The notes under the pieces are model-generated. The model was given only the letters and a program-made list of their open reading frames with translations. It was not told where the DNA came from and made no database searches. Shown in pieces: positions 1 through 10,574 of a stretch of DNA of 21,641 bases. The position numbers were made by a program, and so were the translations under genes. Origin of the DNA: Haplomitrium mnioides (taxonomy: Eukaryota > Marchantiophyta > Haplomitriopsida > Calobryales); contig JBNGIS010006346.1 of assembly GCA_049999725.1 (NCBI GenBank), positions 1 through 21,641 of the forward strand, given 5' to 3'. Position 1 is the first letter of the stretch, and each line of letters opens with the position of its first letter.

Positions 1-1
1 G

Positions 2-643
2 AATATCCTCCTGACTGGAATCAAACCAGAGGGCCGGCCCTTGCCCATCAGAAGAGTGGGAGTCTGGTGCGTCAGATGCAAGCAGCACGGACACTCCCCA
101 CAGGAATGTCCAAACGACAATAATGTTGTGCATTACGTAAGAGACGAAGCGCCAGAGTACGTGAGAGAAGAGGTCGAATATGTCATGGAGGAGGCCCCAG
201 AAATAGTGTACCAAATCAGCGGGGGACCTCAGACAATTCTGAGCAGGCCTGCAGGAGGGAACGCAAGGCCTATGAATCAATGGGCTGCCAATCGGCCCTT
301 CAAAACAACGATCATGGTCTGTTGGAATTGTGGCCAGCCCGGCCACATCTCCACCAGCTGTCCGGAGCCGCGGAAGAGCGGTTATGGGCAACCACCTCCG
401 TTGTGCTTCCAATGCAAGAAGGAGGGGCATGTGGCAGTGAATTGTCCAACTCGAAGGCCCGATGTTCCTTCTGGACCCAACGCGAATCCTCCTCCTCCCA
501 CAACTATCAATTTGATATCATTAGAGATAGAGGAGGAAGCCGAATTGCCAGGCTGGGAGACTCCCACCCCCGAGGATTGTTTCCGAGTGGTCACTAGGGC
601 TGGGGCAAAGGCAAGGAGGAGGAGCCAGAAGAAGTCTGAGTGA
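2..643 (+). CDS. gag: Gag C-terminal part with three CCHC zinc knuckles (partial)
   Basis: Gag forms the virus-like particle and its knuckles bind the element RNA. The frame is open to the left edge of the window, so the start is not visible; the first ATG in frame is internal and is not the true start. Three C-x2-C-x4-H-x4-C knuckles are seen: one near position 68-110 (CVRCKQHGHSPQEC), one near 318-360 (CWNCGQPGHISTSC) and one near 403-445 (CFQCKKEGHVAVNC). An acidic stretch rich in E, V and Y lies between the first and second. A TGA at 641-643 ends the frame, but the same frame continues open into the protease part, so this stop is either a disabling mutation or an in-frame Gag/Pol boundary. 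The tail before the stop is basic (R/K-rich). Confidence 0.88.
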   Translation, partial: NILLTGIKPEGRPLPIRRVGVWCVRCKQHGHSPQECPNDNNVVHYVRDEAPEYVREEVEYVMEEAPEIVYQISGGPQTILSRPAGGNARPMNQWAANRPFKTTIMVCWNCGQPGHISTSCPEPRKSGYGQPPPLCFQCKKEGHVAVNCPTRRPDVPSGPNANPPPPTTINLISLEIEEEAELPGWETPTPEDCFRVVTRAGAKARRRSQKKSE

Positions 644-1435
644 CGGGCCACGAAGGGAGCGGCTCAGGCAACCTCACCACGAAAGGATTCGGATTATCAG
701 AGGGATAATCCGAAATGGTTCTACCCAAAGCAGCAGGACCACGTGAGGAGGCAATTGAAGGCACTAGAAGCTCTGGAGGAAGAACAAGCGGCAGAAGAGA
801 CCCTCAAAGAGGTCTGTAAGCAGCAGGGAAGGACCCAGGAGGCACAGGCAAAGGTTGCTGCCGCGGAAGAGGGGACAAAGCCCAGCCCCTACAACATTCA
901 AACGGATGTGCGGGACTGTCCGGTTACGGCCACAGTGGGACAACTAATCAAGGATAACCCGCTGTATCGAAGGCAACTCCGAGAATTGCTGATGGGAGCC
1001 AAGAGGAGAAGGAGGCTACCCAAGGTGGGAGCTCCAGCAGACCTGCAACTAGTCTGTGAGGACAATGGGGCCCCGAAGATTGACATACAGATCGCGGGGT
1101 GTACGCTGTCCTTAGTGCCCGTAGATGGAGGGGTAGGAGTCAACATTATGGTGGAAGAGACGACTCACAAACTGGGATTCACGGAATTCCAGCATACGGC
1201 CTGAATCATGAGGCTAGCGAATGGGTCAAGAGTAAAGCCATTGGGCTCCCTCCTCCAAATCCCAACATTTATCGGAGGAAAGGAATTCAAGCTCACCTAT
1301 CTAGTAATGCGACCTGCAAGAGCGTCTCCATATCCGGTGTTGATTGGAAGGCCGTGGTTGTATGGAGCCAGAGTGACGCACAATTGGGGGAACTCTACAT
1401 TGGTGTTCAGCCCTAAAAAAAATAGCGCACTATGA
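644..1435 (+). pseudogene. Gag-Pol linker and retroviral-type aspartic protease, interrupted
   Basis: This segment continues the Gag frame after the TGA at 641-643. The first half is a charged, probably coiled linker (E/K/Q-rich near 740-870). The protease core is seen near 1120-1150 as LVPVDGGVGVNIM, where DGG stands in for DSG/DTG as in Athila/Tat-type proteases. A second TGA at 1202-1204 interrupts it, and the same frame goes on to PVLIGRPWL near 1338-1365, the usual C-terminal end of this protease family. The frame then meets a run of eight A (1415-1422) and ends at TGA 1433-1435. Coding continues in another frame, consistent with one extra A in the run. The enzyme would normally cut the Gag-Pol polyprotein; this copy is broken. 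Confidence 0.82.
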
Positions 1436-3560
1436 TCCTGTCCCTCACCTAGGGGAAACACAGTCTGAGGCCGAGTATGACAGTGAGTGGTCCGAGGAAG
1501 AAGAAGACTCGGATTGCCGCTTCTGGGTGCAAATGGTGAGTGAGGCGACAGAGGAGGACCTGTCGGAGGAGGGTGTGGTGTCTGTCAACCAAATCAAATT
1601 ATCCACTTATGACGGAACAGAGCACCAGTGGAGGAGAGCGGACGTGGGGAGGTCCGAAGAAGCTCATCGAGAGGAGGGCGGAGTGCGGTTAGCGAATCTG
1701 ATACCAGCAGGGGACAACAGGAGACAAAATGAGATGGGAGTGGTGCGAGAGGCCCAACACAAAGAGTTGGTGGTCAGAGAGGGACACACTTTCCATATAG
1801 GCTCCCAATTGCCCAGAGAAGTGGAGCGGATCCTCGCTGACCTCCTGCACAATTTCAGTGACACCTTCGCCTAGAGTCATAAAGATTTGAAGGGAGTCCC
1901 GAGAGAATTAGGGGAGTATAGGATCGATCTGGAACCCACAACGATCCCGGTGCGCCAGCGACAATATCGGATGAATCCTTGATTCTCCCTACTGGTGAAA
2001 GAGGAGATAGACAAACTCCTAGAATCTGATTTTATTTACCATGTCCTCAACAGCGAGTGTGTGTCTCCCCTGGTAGTGGTGCTCAAGAAGGTGGGGCAAG
2101 ACGGAGAGAAGAAAATCCGAGTTTGCTAGGATTTCAGGAAGCTGAACGAAGCCACGAAGAAGGACCACTATCCGTTGCCTTTCACGGATGGGGTGTTGGA
2201 CTTGGTGGCAGGACAAGAGGTGTACAGTTTTCTTGATGGGTACTCCGGGTACAATCAGATCTGGATCAGGGAAGAAGATCAGCTCAAAACAGCATTCACC
2301 ACGAAATGGGGGGTGTTTGCTTTTAGGAGAATGCCATTCGATTTGTGCAATGCGCTAGGTACCTTCCAACGGATGATGATGAACATCTTCCACGACTACC
2401 TCAGGAAATTCCTAGAGGTGTTCATCGAAGACTTCGTGGTGTATGGCAAGCTGAGAGACCACGAGCGGGATGTGAGGCTCACCCTTCAAAGGTGCAGAGA
2501 GACGGGGTTGAGGTTGCACCCAAGCAAATGCTTCTTCGGGGTGAAGGAGGGGATACTCCTTGGACACCGAATTTCAAACAGAGGAATTGAGGTGGATCAG
2601 GAGAAGATCACCAACTGGTTAAACGTGGCATTTCCTACCAATCTGAAGGAGGTGCAAGGCTTCCTGGGGTGCGTCGGATATTACAGAAGATTCATCAACC
2701 AATTCGCCTCAGTGGCCCTACCCCTCACCCAAATGACCAAGGGGGGTAGCACATTCGAGGCCACTCCTGAAAGGCTGGAAAGTTTCAAGGAATTGAAGAA
2801 GAGGTTGGCAAGCGCCCCGGTGTTAGTTCCTCCCAGCTGGGGGAAGAACTTTCATGTGATGATCGACGTATCTAGGTTCTACATTGGAGCAGTACTATCC
2901 CAGGTGGATGAGAAGGGACGCGACCACCCCATCTACTTTGCCAGCAGGCTACTGGCACCGGCAGAAAAGAACTACTCTGCAACAGATCGGGAGGCATTGG
3001 GAATCATCTATACCCTGAAAAAATTCAGGCATTATTTGTTGCAGCATAAGGTGATCTTCCACACGGACCACAATGCACTCCAGTATATGGTGAACAAGCC
3101 AGACGTCACCAGTCGGGTTGCAAGGTGGGTGCTTCTCCTACAGGAGTTTGGCTTTGAGGTCAGGATCAAGCCAGGAAAGAAGCACAACAATGCAGATTTC
3201 TTTTCCCGGATTGCTGGGCTTGAGAATCAGGAGGAGGTCGATGATCAATTCCCGGATGAGGACCTGTTCCAAGTGAAAGTTGGGAGGACCATAGACTACG
3301 CCCTCATTACCGAATTCCTCTGCTCCGCGCGACTTCCCCAAGGCATCAGCAGAGAGGAGGCTACGGCGTTCCTCAAGAAAATGGGACCATACCTCTTGAT
3401 CAAAGGCGTATTACACAAGAGAGGTTATGACGGGATGATCAGACACTGCTTAGAGCGGGATCAGTCCACAGTGGTGATGCAGACGCTCCACCGAGAGGAG
3501 GTGGGAAACCACTTTGCAGCAGACACCCCAATCAAGAAAATCCTAGATGCAGGATACTAG
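1422..3560 (+). pseudogene. Ty3/gypsy reverse transcriptase and RNase H, interrupted
   Basis: This is the replication enzyme region, making cDNA from element RNA. After the frameshift at 1415-1422 there is a very acidic linker (about 1440-1530), then the RT. In-frame stops occur at 1872-1874 (TAG), 1980-1982 (TGA) and 2127-2129 (TAG). RT motifs include FLDGYSGYNQI near 2230-2265, the catalytic box at 2421-2435 reading FIEDF, and LLGHRIS near 2555-2575. The usual box is F(V/M)DDF, so the first catalytic aspartate is glutamate here (2427-2429). RNase H follows from about 2840, with aspartate at 2865-2867 (MIDVS), TDREALG, FHTDHNAL and HNNADFFSR all recognisable. The N-terminal zinc-binding histidines of integrase (LHREEVGNH) lie just before TAG 3558-3560, where the family normally has a second tryptophan (GYWWP), suggesting TGG to TAG. 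Confidence 0.88.
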
Positions 3561-4568
3561 TGGCCCACCTTGCACAAGGATGTGCATTTTTGGGTGAGGA
3601 GATGTGACACATGCCAGAGGATAGGAAGGCCGACAGCAAACCAGCATCATCATCTGGTGCATGTTATTCCCCTGGCACCTTTTGAGAAGTGGGGGATAGA
3701 CTTCATCGGGCCAATTGCACCTTCCACGCAGAGGGGCAATAGGTATATTCTGTTGGCCACCGATTATGCCACCAAGTGGGTGGAGGCCAGAGCCACAAGG
3801 AAGGATGATGCCAAGACAGTGGCAGCCTTCCTCTATGAGCAGATGTTTTGCAGGTTCGGACCTCCTTTGGAGCTGGTCAGCGATCAGGGGACACACTTCA
3901 TCAATCAGGTAATCCAAGACCTGACTAATTGGTACCTGGTCAAGCACAGAAGGGCCACAGCTTACCACCCGAAGGCTAATGGCCTAACAGAAAGGGCCAA
4001 TAGAATCATGGGAAAAATACTTAGCAAGATGGTAGCAGCAAACAAGGCGGATTGGGACCTGAAGCTGCTCACCGCCACCCATGCCTACAACTTGGCTTAC
4101 AAGACCACAACAGGGCATAGTCCTTACTTTCTGGTCTTTGGACAACATGCCCTGGTGCTAGTGGAGTATGAGGTACCCACCAAAAGGATGCTGGAGCAAG
4201 AGAGGATGGCTGAGGATCAGAGCAGAAGGGAGAGGCTCTATCAGCTGGAGAATTTGGTGGAGACCAGGGAGTTAGCCCAAGGGAGGTTGGAGCACCAACA
4301 GGAGCTTAGAAAGAAACAACATGACAAGAAGCTCAAACCATGTGATCTCCGGGAGGGAAACCTGGTGATGTTATATGACAGCAGGTTTGTGCATTTTCCT
4401 GGAAAATTGCACACAAGATGGATGGGGCCGTTCGTTCTGAAGAAGCTTCATAAGAATGGGTCATCAGAGCTGGAGACATTGGAGGGTCACAAGTTTGCCA
4501 ACAGGGTACACTTCGATAGACTGAAAAAAATGAGAATCAGGAGGAGAAGGAAGAGGGCCCAACTATAA
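3561..4568 (+). pseudogene. Ty3/gypsy integrase, separated from RT by one amber stop
   Basis: Integrase joins the element cDNA to host DNA. The frame is the same as the RT and runs open to TAA 4566-4568. The zinc finger is split by the stop: its histidines lie upstream of 3560 and its cysteines here (CDTCQR near 3609-3626). The catalytic DD35E triad is intact: Asp 3699-3701 (WGIDFIGP), Asp 3882-3884 (SDQGTHF) and Glu 3990-3992 (NGLTERANR), with exactly 35 residues between the last two. The C-terminal GPY/F module is present (PGKLHTRWMGPF near 4400-4435), followed by a short basic tail. No chromodomain follows, which excludes a typical chromovirus. A coiled, charged stretch (about 4190-4320) precedes the GPF module. 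Only this domain of element A is free of internal stops. Confidence 0.9.
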
Positions 4569-4610
4569 CCACGTCGAAGACGGCCATCCAGCAGCGGTAA
4601 GACTGTGTGG

Positions 4611-4626
4611 GTGTGTGTGTGTGTGT
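4611..4626 (+). repeat. (GT)n microsatellite
   Basis: Eight GT units lie in the short untranslated stretch between pol and the 3' LTR of element A. The rest of 4569-4746 shows no coding signal. Confidence 0.8.
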
Positions 4627-4746
4627 TTTGTGGGAGGGCGTTTTGTGGGGTTGTTTTGCAGGAGCTACAGAGTCGAGCCAGCGACGTGCAGCAGAGGCAC
4701 CAGAAAATTGAGGGAGAAGAAGTGTGTTCGTGGAGACGCTTCACAC

Positions 4747-4761
4747 TCAAAGGGGGAGTTA
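4747..4761 (+). other. Polypurine tract of element A
   Basis: The purine run CAAAGGGGGAG lies directly before the 3' LTR start TGTCAGCC at 4762. In LTR retrotransposons such a tract resists RNase H and primes plus-strand synthesis. The copia element here ends with an equivalent tract. Confidence 0.8.
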
Positions 4762-5740
4762 TGTCAGCCAGTGATTTGGAGCACTAAGATGGAATTCGGG
4801 AAATCGGGAGTGGCATTGACACAATAGCCCTTTGCAAGTGCAAAGGTACCTTGGACGCAGCGGAATGACCTCAATCAGCAATTAAGAGCAGATCGTCTGA
4901 TCCGAGGAAGGGGACGCAGTGGTAATGGGGAAGGAAGGGAGGGCACCGCTCAAATTCTACGAAAGCAAAGGGGAACCTGTAAGTATCATCGGAACGCAAG
5001 AGATGATGCCTGCGAGGAGAAAGGAACGGCCACCTAAGGCAAAGCGATCGGAGGAGGAAGAGCGGGTCTACAACGAAGAACTCTGAAGGCACTCGAGGGA
5101 GAGGCAGACCGTGGACATTGCCTGCAGCGGCCACACATCAGGTGCAAGGGTCGAGGGAGGAACGAGGAGTCGGGGTCGTCGCAAGAGCGAGCTAGGCCAA
5201 GGAGAGGGGGACGCCTCAATTCCACAAGCGTGAGCGCACTCTACGAGGGTCCGGTCCATCTTTTGGAATGCACAGGTATTAACGGAAACGTGGAGCTCTC
5301 TGGGGGCTCTGAAAGATTCCACGGAAACGTGGCGTCTCCAGAGCGCTTCAGGGGATTCCGCGGATGATGTGGCAGCTCCAGGAGGCCCGAAGGTCGTCAC
5401 GGAAAGGTGCGGGGCTGAAAAGGTTAACGAGATTACGCCTCCCTAACTAGGGAACCCGGTTAAGAGGGTTCTGAAGTGTCTTCCGACGTGGGGAGCCCAA
5501 CCAAGGAGCAAAGAGGGAATTACCAAAGGGGTGATCTATCACCAATATGGCAAGGACAAGTGAGAAAGTTTGACGGGGCACGCTGAAAGTTCGAAGGGGA
5601 TCAACGAGGAGCCAGCCATAGTTCTTATATCAAGCGGAGGGAAGAGTTAAGCGAAGGGAGCCTCAATTCCTACTGCGAGCGGGTGCCGAAATGGTGACGA
5701 CAGGTACCATTCTTACTCAGTGAGGGATTTTTTTTGCGGA

Positions 5741-5981
5741 TGACGTGGCATTCGCGGAAGAGGGTCAGCGAGAGTCAACTGCGGAAGCTAGTCAAGGCAT
5801 CAGTCCGCCTACCCCTTTGCGGGGCGGCGTTGGACGGCGCAGTGACGGATGACGTGGCGACCGGAGGTGGTCCGAGGGATTCTCAGGGTCAGCGTGGGTC
5901 AACTACAGAGTCTGGTCAAGGCACCGGTTCGCCTACCCCTTTGTGGGGCAGCGTCGGACGTCGGAGCTGCGGATGACGTGG
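5741..5981 (+). promoter_or_regulatory. Three TGACGTGG motifs in GC-rich LTR modules
   Basis: TGACGTGGC occurs at 5741-5749 and 5850-5858, and TGACGTGG at 5974-5981. The last two sit in tandem modules of about 124 bp that share a CGCCTACCCCTTTG core (5806 and 5930). TGACGTGG is a known type of plant bZIP site (a hybrid of the TGACG and ACGTGG half sites). The same motif recurs at homologous places in the other LTRs. Binding is an inference. Confidence 0.5.
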
Positions 5982-6009
5982 TAGAATGGACATGTGGCGA
6001 CCTGTGGGA

Positions 6010-6093
6010 TTCCGAGGAGCAACGGTAAGGTCCCGAAGAACGACGGCGAGCTTCCGAGGAGCAACGGTGAGGTTCCGAAGCGGCTTGCGGGAG
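6010..6093 (+). repeat. 42-bp tandem repeat in LTR1
   Basis: Two units start with TTCCGAGGAGCAACGGT at 6010 and 6052. I did not find the array in the other LTR copies, so it may be private to this element. Confidence 0.7.
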
Positions 6094-7165
6094 TTTGTGG
6101 CGACTGCGTGGCGGCTTGCGGGGGGTTCTTGAACGATCGCGGGGGAGCAGCAAGGAGAATCGACGACGATTGGGAAGCAGCCCACGGGATGCATCGCGTA
6201 GCCCTTCTGCTGGGACTCCAATCTTTTCCAAATGAATTCCTTCGAATTGCTCTACGGGAAAAATGTCTACGACCAAGCTTCTGATATGCACTCAACGAGA
6301 TACTACGAAGGACTCGAATCAAGATTGCTATGGGATTGCTAATGCGACCAGTAGCAAGGGGGTTCCTGATCGAAAGTTGGCAAGGAAGAGCACTGCAAAG
6401 CAAAATTAGGGTGCAGACAATCCTACCCCGCGATTTTCCTCTTCCGATCATGGGGGCTTCAACTGATACCCGTGAAACGCGAGCTGACCGACAGCTGTCA
6501 GCTTCTCAAGAAACGGTTACTAACGAGAAAACCTGCCAAAGTCTAGCGAAGAGGAGCGGGTCGATCTTGATCAAGAATTGGTTGCAGGGGCACGCGCGCT
6601 CCAGGGAGAGTATAGCAGGGGTCACTACGTCGATTGACGGGTTGATGCACGAGCGATTGGAGGCTGCGACAACGACCTCGAAGCAGGGAATCACGCATGG
6701 TAAGGCTGGGGTGAGAGTTCAGTGAGGAGCTATCGTGAAGCGGGTGAACTAGTTCCAGGAGGCCAAGGGGATTCGGAGGTGGACTGGAGGGGCGCCGAGA
6801 ATCGCAAAGTGAGGAGCTTTGGGTGCTCATGCGATCCAGGTGAACTCGTCTTTACCAGTGGACCAGAGTGGAGGTGGACCGATACATTAGCTCGAAGGGA
6901 TTTTGACTAGACCGAGAACTAAGGAGGGGCTGCCAAGTGAGGAGCTTGGAGTCGTCTCAGTGATTCTTTGTGCCAGTGCATCAGCCCATGGTGTTCAGAG
7001 TACACCCTGGTGTGATTCTTCAAGTGGAGCTGAGAGGGGGGGGGCTGCGTTAGTGCCCGCGCACTGCGTGGTAAGACTCTTCAAGGCTCGAGGGTGGAGT
7101 GGGCTACCTGCAATCAGGAAGGTTGCCTCCCAGAGGTGGGGGTGAAAGAAACTCTCTTCCTAACC

Positions 7166-7232
7166 TGAGGAAGTAAATTCAGGGCTTCTCGTGAGGGAAG
7201 TTAAAAAGACTATCTGGAGAAGGGTGCGTGGG
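7166..7232 (+). other. Conserved island in gypsy LTR (copy 1)
   Basis: This 67-bp stretch matches 11141-11207 at all but two positions by my reading, while the flanking LTR sequence is clearly more diverged. It contains a small imperfect hairpin (CTTCTC...GAGGGAAG). Function unknown. Confidence 0.6.
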
Positions 7233-7701
7233 TGGGAGTTGGTTTGAGGATCGGAAGGCAGCCAGTGATTCAGAAGGGAAGTATCAGTCGGTGGAGCAGT
7301 CCAGAGGGCCTTCAAGGACTCTGTTTCTTCTTGCAGTACATAGTATATATGTCTTTGTGTATTTGTGTGTAGTTAGATTTGCATTCAGTATTTGCATTCA
7401 AGAGACATTTGGATTAGGCCACAACAAGACAGTTGAGCAGACCCTGGGAACAGCCTGAAGAGGAGTCCAATCCCTTGACACAGATCTGGAATCCTAGGGG
7501 CGAATGCTCTCTGTTTCTGAGCTGGTGGTATAGCTTAAGAATTAGTCCATCCTAGAATAGTTAGGAGCAGTTGTACCAGTTCTGCGACAACTCCGAGAGG
7601 GGAAGTCCAGACCTTTTGTATTGTTCTTTGGTGCAGGCCACAAGCACACTTCTACCCCAAGCACAATTCAGGGGCCAGGGTCTGAGTCCTCGAGCCCTTG
7701 A

Positions 7702-7707
7702 AATAAA
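7702..7707 (+). promoter_or_regulatory. Candidate polyadenylation signal of gypsy LTR
   Basis: AATAAA lies about 260 bp before the LTR end and is kept in the reverse LTR copy (TTTATT at 21357-21362). It is a fair candidate for the end of the R region, though plant poly(A) signals are loose. Confidence 0.45.
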
Positions 7708-7964
7708 GTGAAGGAATTACACGGAGATAAGCTAGGGGCTATGAATGTGGACCTGGGATGTATGATTGATTGATTGACTTGAGTATCAAGCGAAGAGAGT
7801 GAGTGGTGCGTTAAAGGCTGGAAAGAAAAGAAAGAATCCTTAGAGCCTCAAAGTGGTAACTGGCAAGGGGCCATCTCAAAAAAGAACCTGAAAGCCTTGA
7901 ATCTGTCCTCCCCTACAACCAAGTGGCACCTGGAAAGGTTAAGGCCTGAAGCTAGGGAGCGACA

Positions 7965-9349
7965 CCCATGGCTATCTTCATTAACACTTCCGAAAGCTCG
8001 TTATAAGAACTACTAGGCTCTTTCGGACTGTTCACCCCTTTCGAACTTTCGGATGTCGACCGCACCCCGTCGAACTTTCACCCTTCTGGTTGCCGAAGTA
8101 GCGAAGAGTCACCCTTTCGGCGCCGCTAGCTCCTTCGTCGGTCCCACCGGCGTTACCTTCATTTTTCGGCCGCTCTCATCTCGCTCGCCGATTCGCCGAT
8201 AGATCGTCCTTTCGTTGCGCCCTTCCTTTCCCCCCACCGGATAGGCGCCATATCGCCCTTCTAGCTCAGCCTTCTTCCCGTTGGACGGTTTGTGATAGGT
8301 CACCGCTTCGCCACTAATGCGAGTCGTTTTAACCGGTTCGCCGATAAGTCGCTTTTTTGCCTTCACTCGCTCTTATTCGATCAGATTGGTGATATATCCC
8401 CCTTTCGGCTCTTCTTTGTGTTTCCTCTTGACCGGTCCGCGCTAATTCGCCCCTTCGGCTTCCGCACTCCTGCTCCGTTCGGATCTTCGATATATCGCCC
8501 TTCTGGCACTCTCCCGTTTTCCTTTGGCCAGACCCGCGATAAGTCACTGTTTCGGGCCTCTTTCCTTGGTCTCCTGTTGGTTTCCTCGCGGATTCCTCTT
8601 AACTAGGGATTCCCACGTCGTAAGACGGATCGGAACCCGATTAAGTGGGCTCCCTACTTAGGGAGGCGTCTGTCCGCAGATCCGCAGGCCTCTTGGTGCC
8701 GCCACGTCGTCCGTCGAATCCCACAAAGGGCTATGGAGACGCCACGTTTCCGTGGAATCTCACGGAACCTTTCGGGGACTCCACTCTTCCGCCAGGACTT
8801 ACAAACTCGAATGGAGCGTTCGATCGACCTTTGCAGGGCTCGCTCTTGCTTGTGGGATCGAGGCATCCCTCTTCCCTAGCCTTACTCGCCCTCGTGACGA
8901 TCTCACCTCCACTTGTCAGCTCATGATCCTTGCTTCCCGATTTGTGACCGCTGCAGGACCCCCGCGATCTGCCTTTCATCGGAGAGCCTTCGGACCTCCT
9001 TGTTGTTGATCCGCTCTTCTTCCTCCTGCGATCGCTTCGCCATAGGTGGCTGCTCTGTTTCTTCTCCCTAGACTCCGATCCTCTCATCCTCTTTAGGCCC
9101 ACGGATTCTCACTGGCCTGCTTCGAATTTGAAAATGGGGCCCCTCCCCTGGTTGGCGATCACTGCTCTCTCCTCATCTCTTCCGCCATGATCTTGTTTCC
9201 CTCATAGGAATCATACGCCCTGCTCTTAGTAGCTGTTTGAGGTAATCAGCTGTTCCTGAGAGGCCTTCACACTCGCAAAGGGGACATATTGCCAATGGTG
9301 CTTCTGATTTCGTGCATTCAGCTTTAGTGCTCCAAACCAATGGCTGAAA
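7965..9349 (-). repeat. Reverse-oriented gypsy LTR, 5' portion only (LTR2)
   Basis: Read on the minus strand, this starts at 9349 with TTTCAGCCATTGGTTTGG, matching the LTR start TGTCAGCC with one G-to-T change in the second base. It continues through the same modules as LTR1 and LTR3 (CACGGAAACGTGGCG near 8740, the GGGAGCCC module near 8600-8660) into a long minisatellite array (about 8100-8560). It stops abruptly at 7965, where element A inserted; the rest of this LTR should lie upstream of element A, outside the window. Its frame at 8731-9102 (minus) resembles one at 19047-19487, but not better than the DNA does. Confidence 0.85.
8100..8560 (-). repeat. Minisatellite array of about 48 bp units in LTR2
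   Basis: On the minus strand, degenerate units of about 45-50 bp follow a pattern like GCCGAAAGGGCGATCTATC then GGTCTGACGGAGGAGAA. I count roughly nine or ten. The same unit is in LTR4 (about nine), LTR3 (about five) and LTR1 (one or two). Confidence 0.65.
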
Positions 9350-9399
9350 GAAAGGTAAAAAGGTGTCGAAACAACCACTTATCAATGATCCGTTAGAGG

Positions 9400-9940
9400 A
9401 GGAATGAGAGAGCCGAAAGGGCGATCAATCGATGGTCTGACCAGAGAAGGGACAGACGGTGTCAAAATAGTGATATATCAAAGGTCTGGCCCGAAAGGGA
9501 ACAAGATACTGAAAGGGTGTTAAATCGACAAGGGGAGCCCACTTAAGGGGGTTCCAATCCACCTTACGATGTGGGGAACCCCACTTAACAGGGTTCTGAT
9601 TGACCTTCCTAAGTGGAGAGTCCACTTATCAAGGATCCGTTGGGGGAAGTACAAGGGGGCCGAAACAAGGATATAGCGCAGATCTGTTATAGGAAGAACG
9701 AGTGTTGAAATAGCGATTTATCAACGGACTAAGGAGAAGCAAGCAGCGCTAAAACGGCGATCTATCACAGGTTTGATAAAGAGAAACAAGAAGAGATCAG
9801 CCGAAAGGATGACGAGTCACAGATCCACCAGAGGAGAACCAAAGATGCCGAAGAGGCGATCTAGCACAAATCTGACGGAGGAGGAAACGGTGCTGAAAAG
9901 AGGATTTATCACCGATCCAACGGAGGTCTTTGTAGTTCTT
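9400..9940 (+). repeat. Minisatellite units in LTR4, split by a GGGAGCCC module
   Basis: About nine degenerate units of about 45-50 bp lie at 9400-9530 and 9650-9940. Between them (about 9535-9640) are two copies of the module GGGAGCCCACTTAA...GGGTTC, which occurs once in LTR1, LTR2 and LTR3 and there precedes the array. Confidence 0.62.
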
Positions 9941-9966
9941 ATTCAGAGGGTCAAGGGCGTTGCAGA

Positions 9967-9975
9967 TGACGTGGC
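9967..9975 (+). promoter_or_regulatory. TGACGTGGC motif in LTR4
   Basis: This bZIP-type motif is upstream of the GC-rich module at 10020, in the same arrangement as at 5741 and 20247 in the other LTRs. Confidence 0.45.
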
Positions 9976-10574
9976 AGCTGGGAAAGTCAGCAGTTCAACG
10001 GGCGGTCAGCGCGACGGTCCGCCTACCCCTTTGCAGGGCACGTCGGACGGCGCCACAACGGATTACGTGGTGCCCTCAACGGAAATCCAGGGAATCTACG
10101 AGAATCTTAGAGATTCCTCGAGAATCTTGGATCTTTGCGAAAACGTGGCGCCTCCAACAGGACTCAGGGAATCAACGGGAATCTTAGAGATTTCGCGGGA
10201 ATCTCAAGACCTTGCGGAAACGTGGCGCTTCGAGAGAGCCCGTGGGATTCTTCGGAGTGTCTGCAAACCTGCGAGGAAACCTGCGAGGATCGATAGGCAA
10301 TTTCAGAACGAACCTCGGAATTCACATCATATCTGCGCCGAGCTTTGTCGCCTTGCAAAATTAAGCCAAGCCATTGTAATTCACATCAGATCTACGCCAA
10401 GCTTCATCGTCTTGCAGAATTAAGTTGATCTTTTGGAGTTTTCATTCTACGGTCTGTGCCAATCATGTTCGAATCTATGCTCAATTTCCATCAATCAGCA
10501 TCCAAATACAGCAACGATCCAAATCGCTGAGAAGGGAAAAAACAACAGGCGTGAGGGAATTCACGCACATAGGA

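Larger units (their letters stand above)
1..7964 (+). mobile_element. Ty3/gypsy LTR retrotransposon (element A), 5' end outside window
   Basis: The order Gag zinc knuckles, protease, RT, RNase H, integrase, polypurine tract, LTR is that of Ty3/gypsy (Metaviridae-type) elements. The missing chromodomain, the DGG protease core, the GRPWL motif after the protease and the PGKLHTRW...GPF integrase tail resemble the plant Athila/Tat group; that placement is by memory of family motifs, not by a tree. The 5' LTR, primer binding site and Gag N-terminus lie upstream of the window. The 3' LTR ends at 7964 inside a reverse-oriented relative (7965-9349), so the element is nested. Its reading frame is broken at seven places, so it is non-autonomous now. 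Confidence 0.93.
4762..7964 (+). repeat. 3' LTR of gypsy element A (LTR1, about 3.2 kb)
   Basis: It begins TGTCAGCCAGTGATTTGG right after the polypurine tract and ends GGGAGCGACA, so the termini are TGTC...GACA. The start matches the LTR at 19048, and the last about 540 bp match the reverse complement of 21101-21641. Inside are: three short modules with ACGTGG cores (about 5280-5375), a shared GGGAGCCC module (about 5440-5500), one or two units of the 48-bp minisatellite, two GC-rich modules, a 42-bp tandem repeat (6010-6093), a degenerate TATA region near 6610, a conserved 67-bp island (7166-7232) and an AATAAA (7702-7707). The many short open frames on both strands are not kept in homologous LTRs and I treat them as non-coding. 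At about 3.2 kb it is long for an LTR. Confidence 0.9.

Noticed and set aside
641-643. TGA between Gag and protease as programmed readthrough
   Set aside because: Possible, but four to five further stops of the same kind occur downstream, and no readthrough context could be supported, so decay is the simpler reading.
3543-3968. 141-residue minus-strand frame
   Set aside because: Shadow of the intact integrase frame on the plus strand.
5933-6451. 172-residue minus-strand frame in LTR1, with repeated serine/arginine-rich pattern
   Set aside because: The pattern comes from the 42-bp tandem repeat; the frame is not present in LTR3 or LTR4.
8100-8560. CRISPR-like regular repeats
   Set aside because: Units of about 48 bp are degenerate throughout with no unique spacers, and lie inside an LTR of a plant element.
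9773-10423. 216-residue open frame in LTR4, and the 237-residue frame 19871-20584 in LTR3
   Set aside because: They cover homologous LTR sequence but use different frames: the shared TGACGTGGCA is read GAC-GTG in one and ATG-ACG in the other. They are chance frames in GC-rich repeats.
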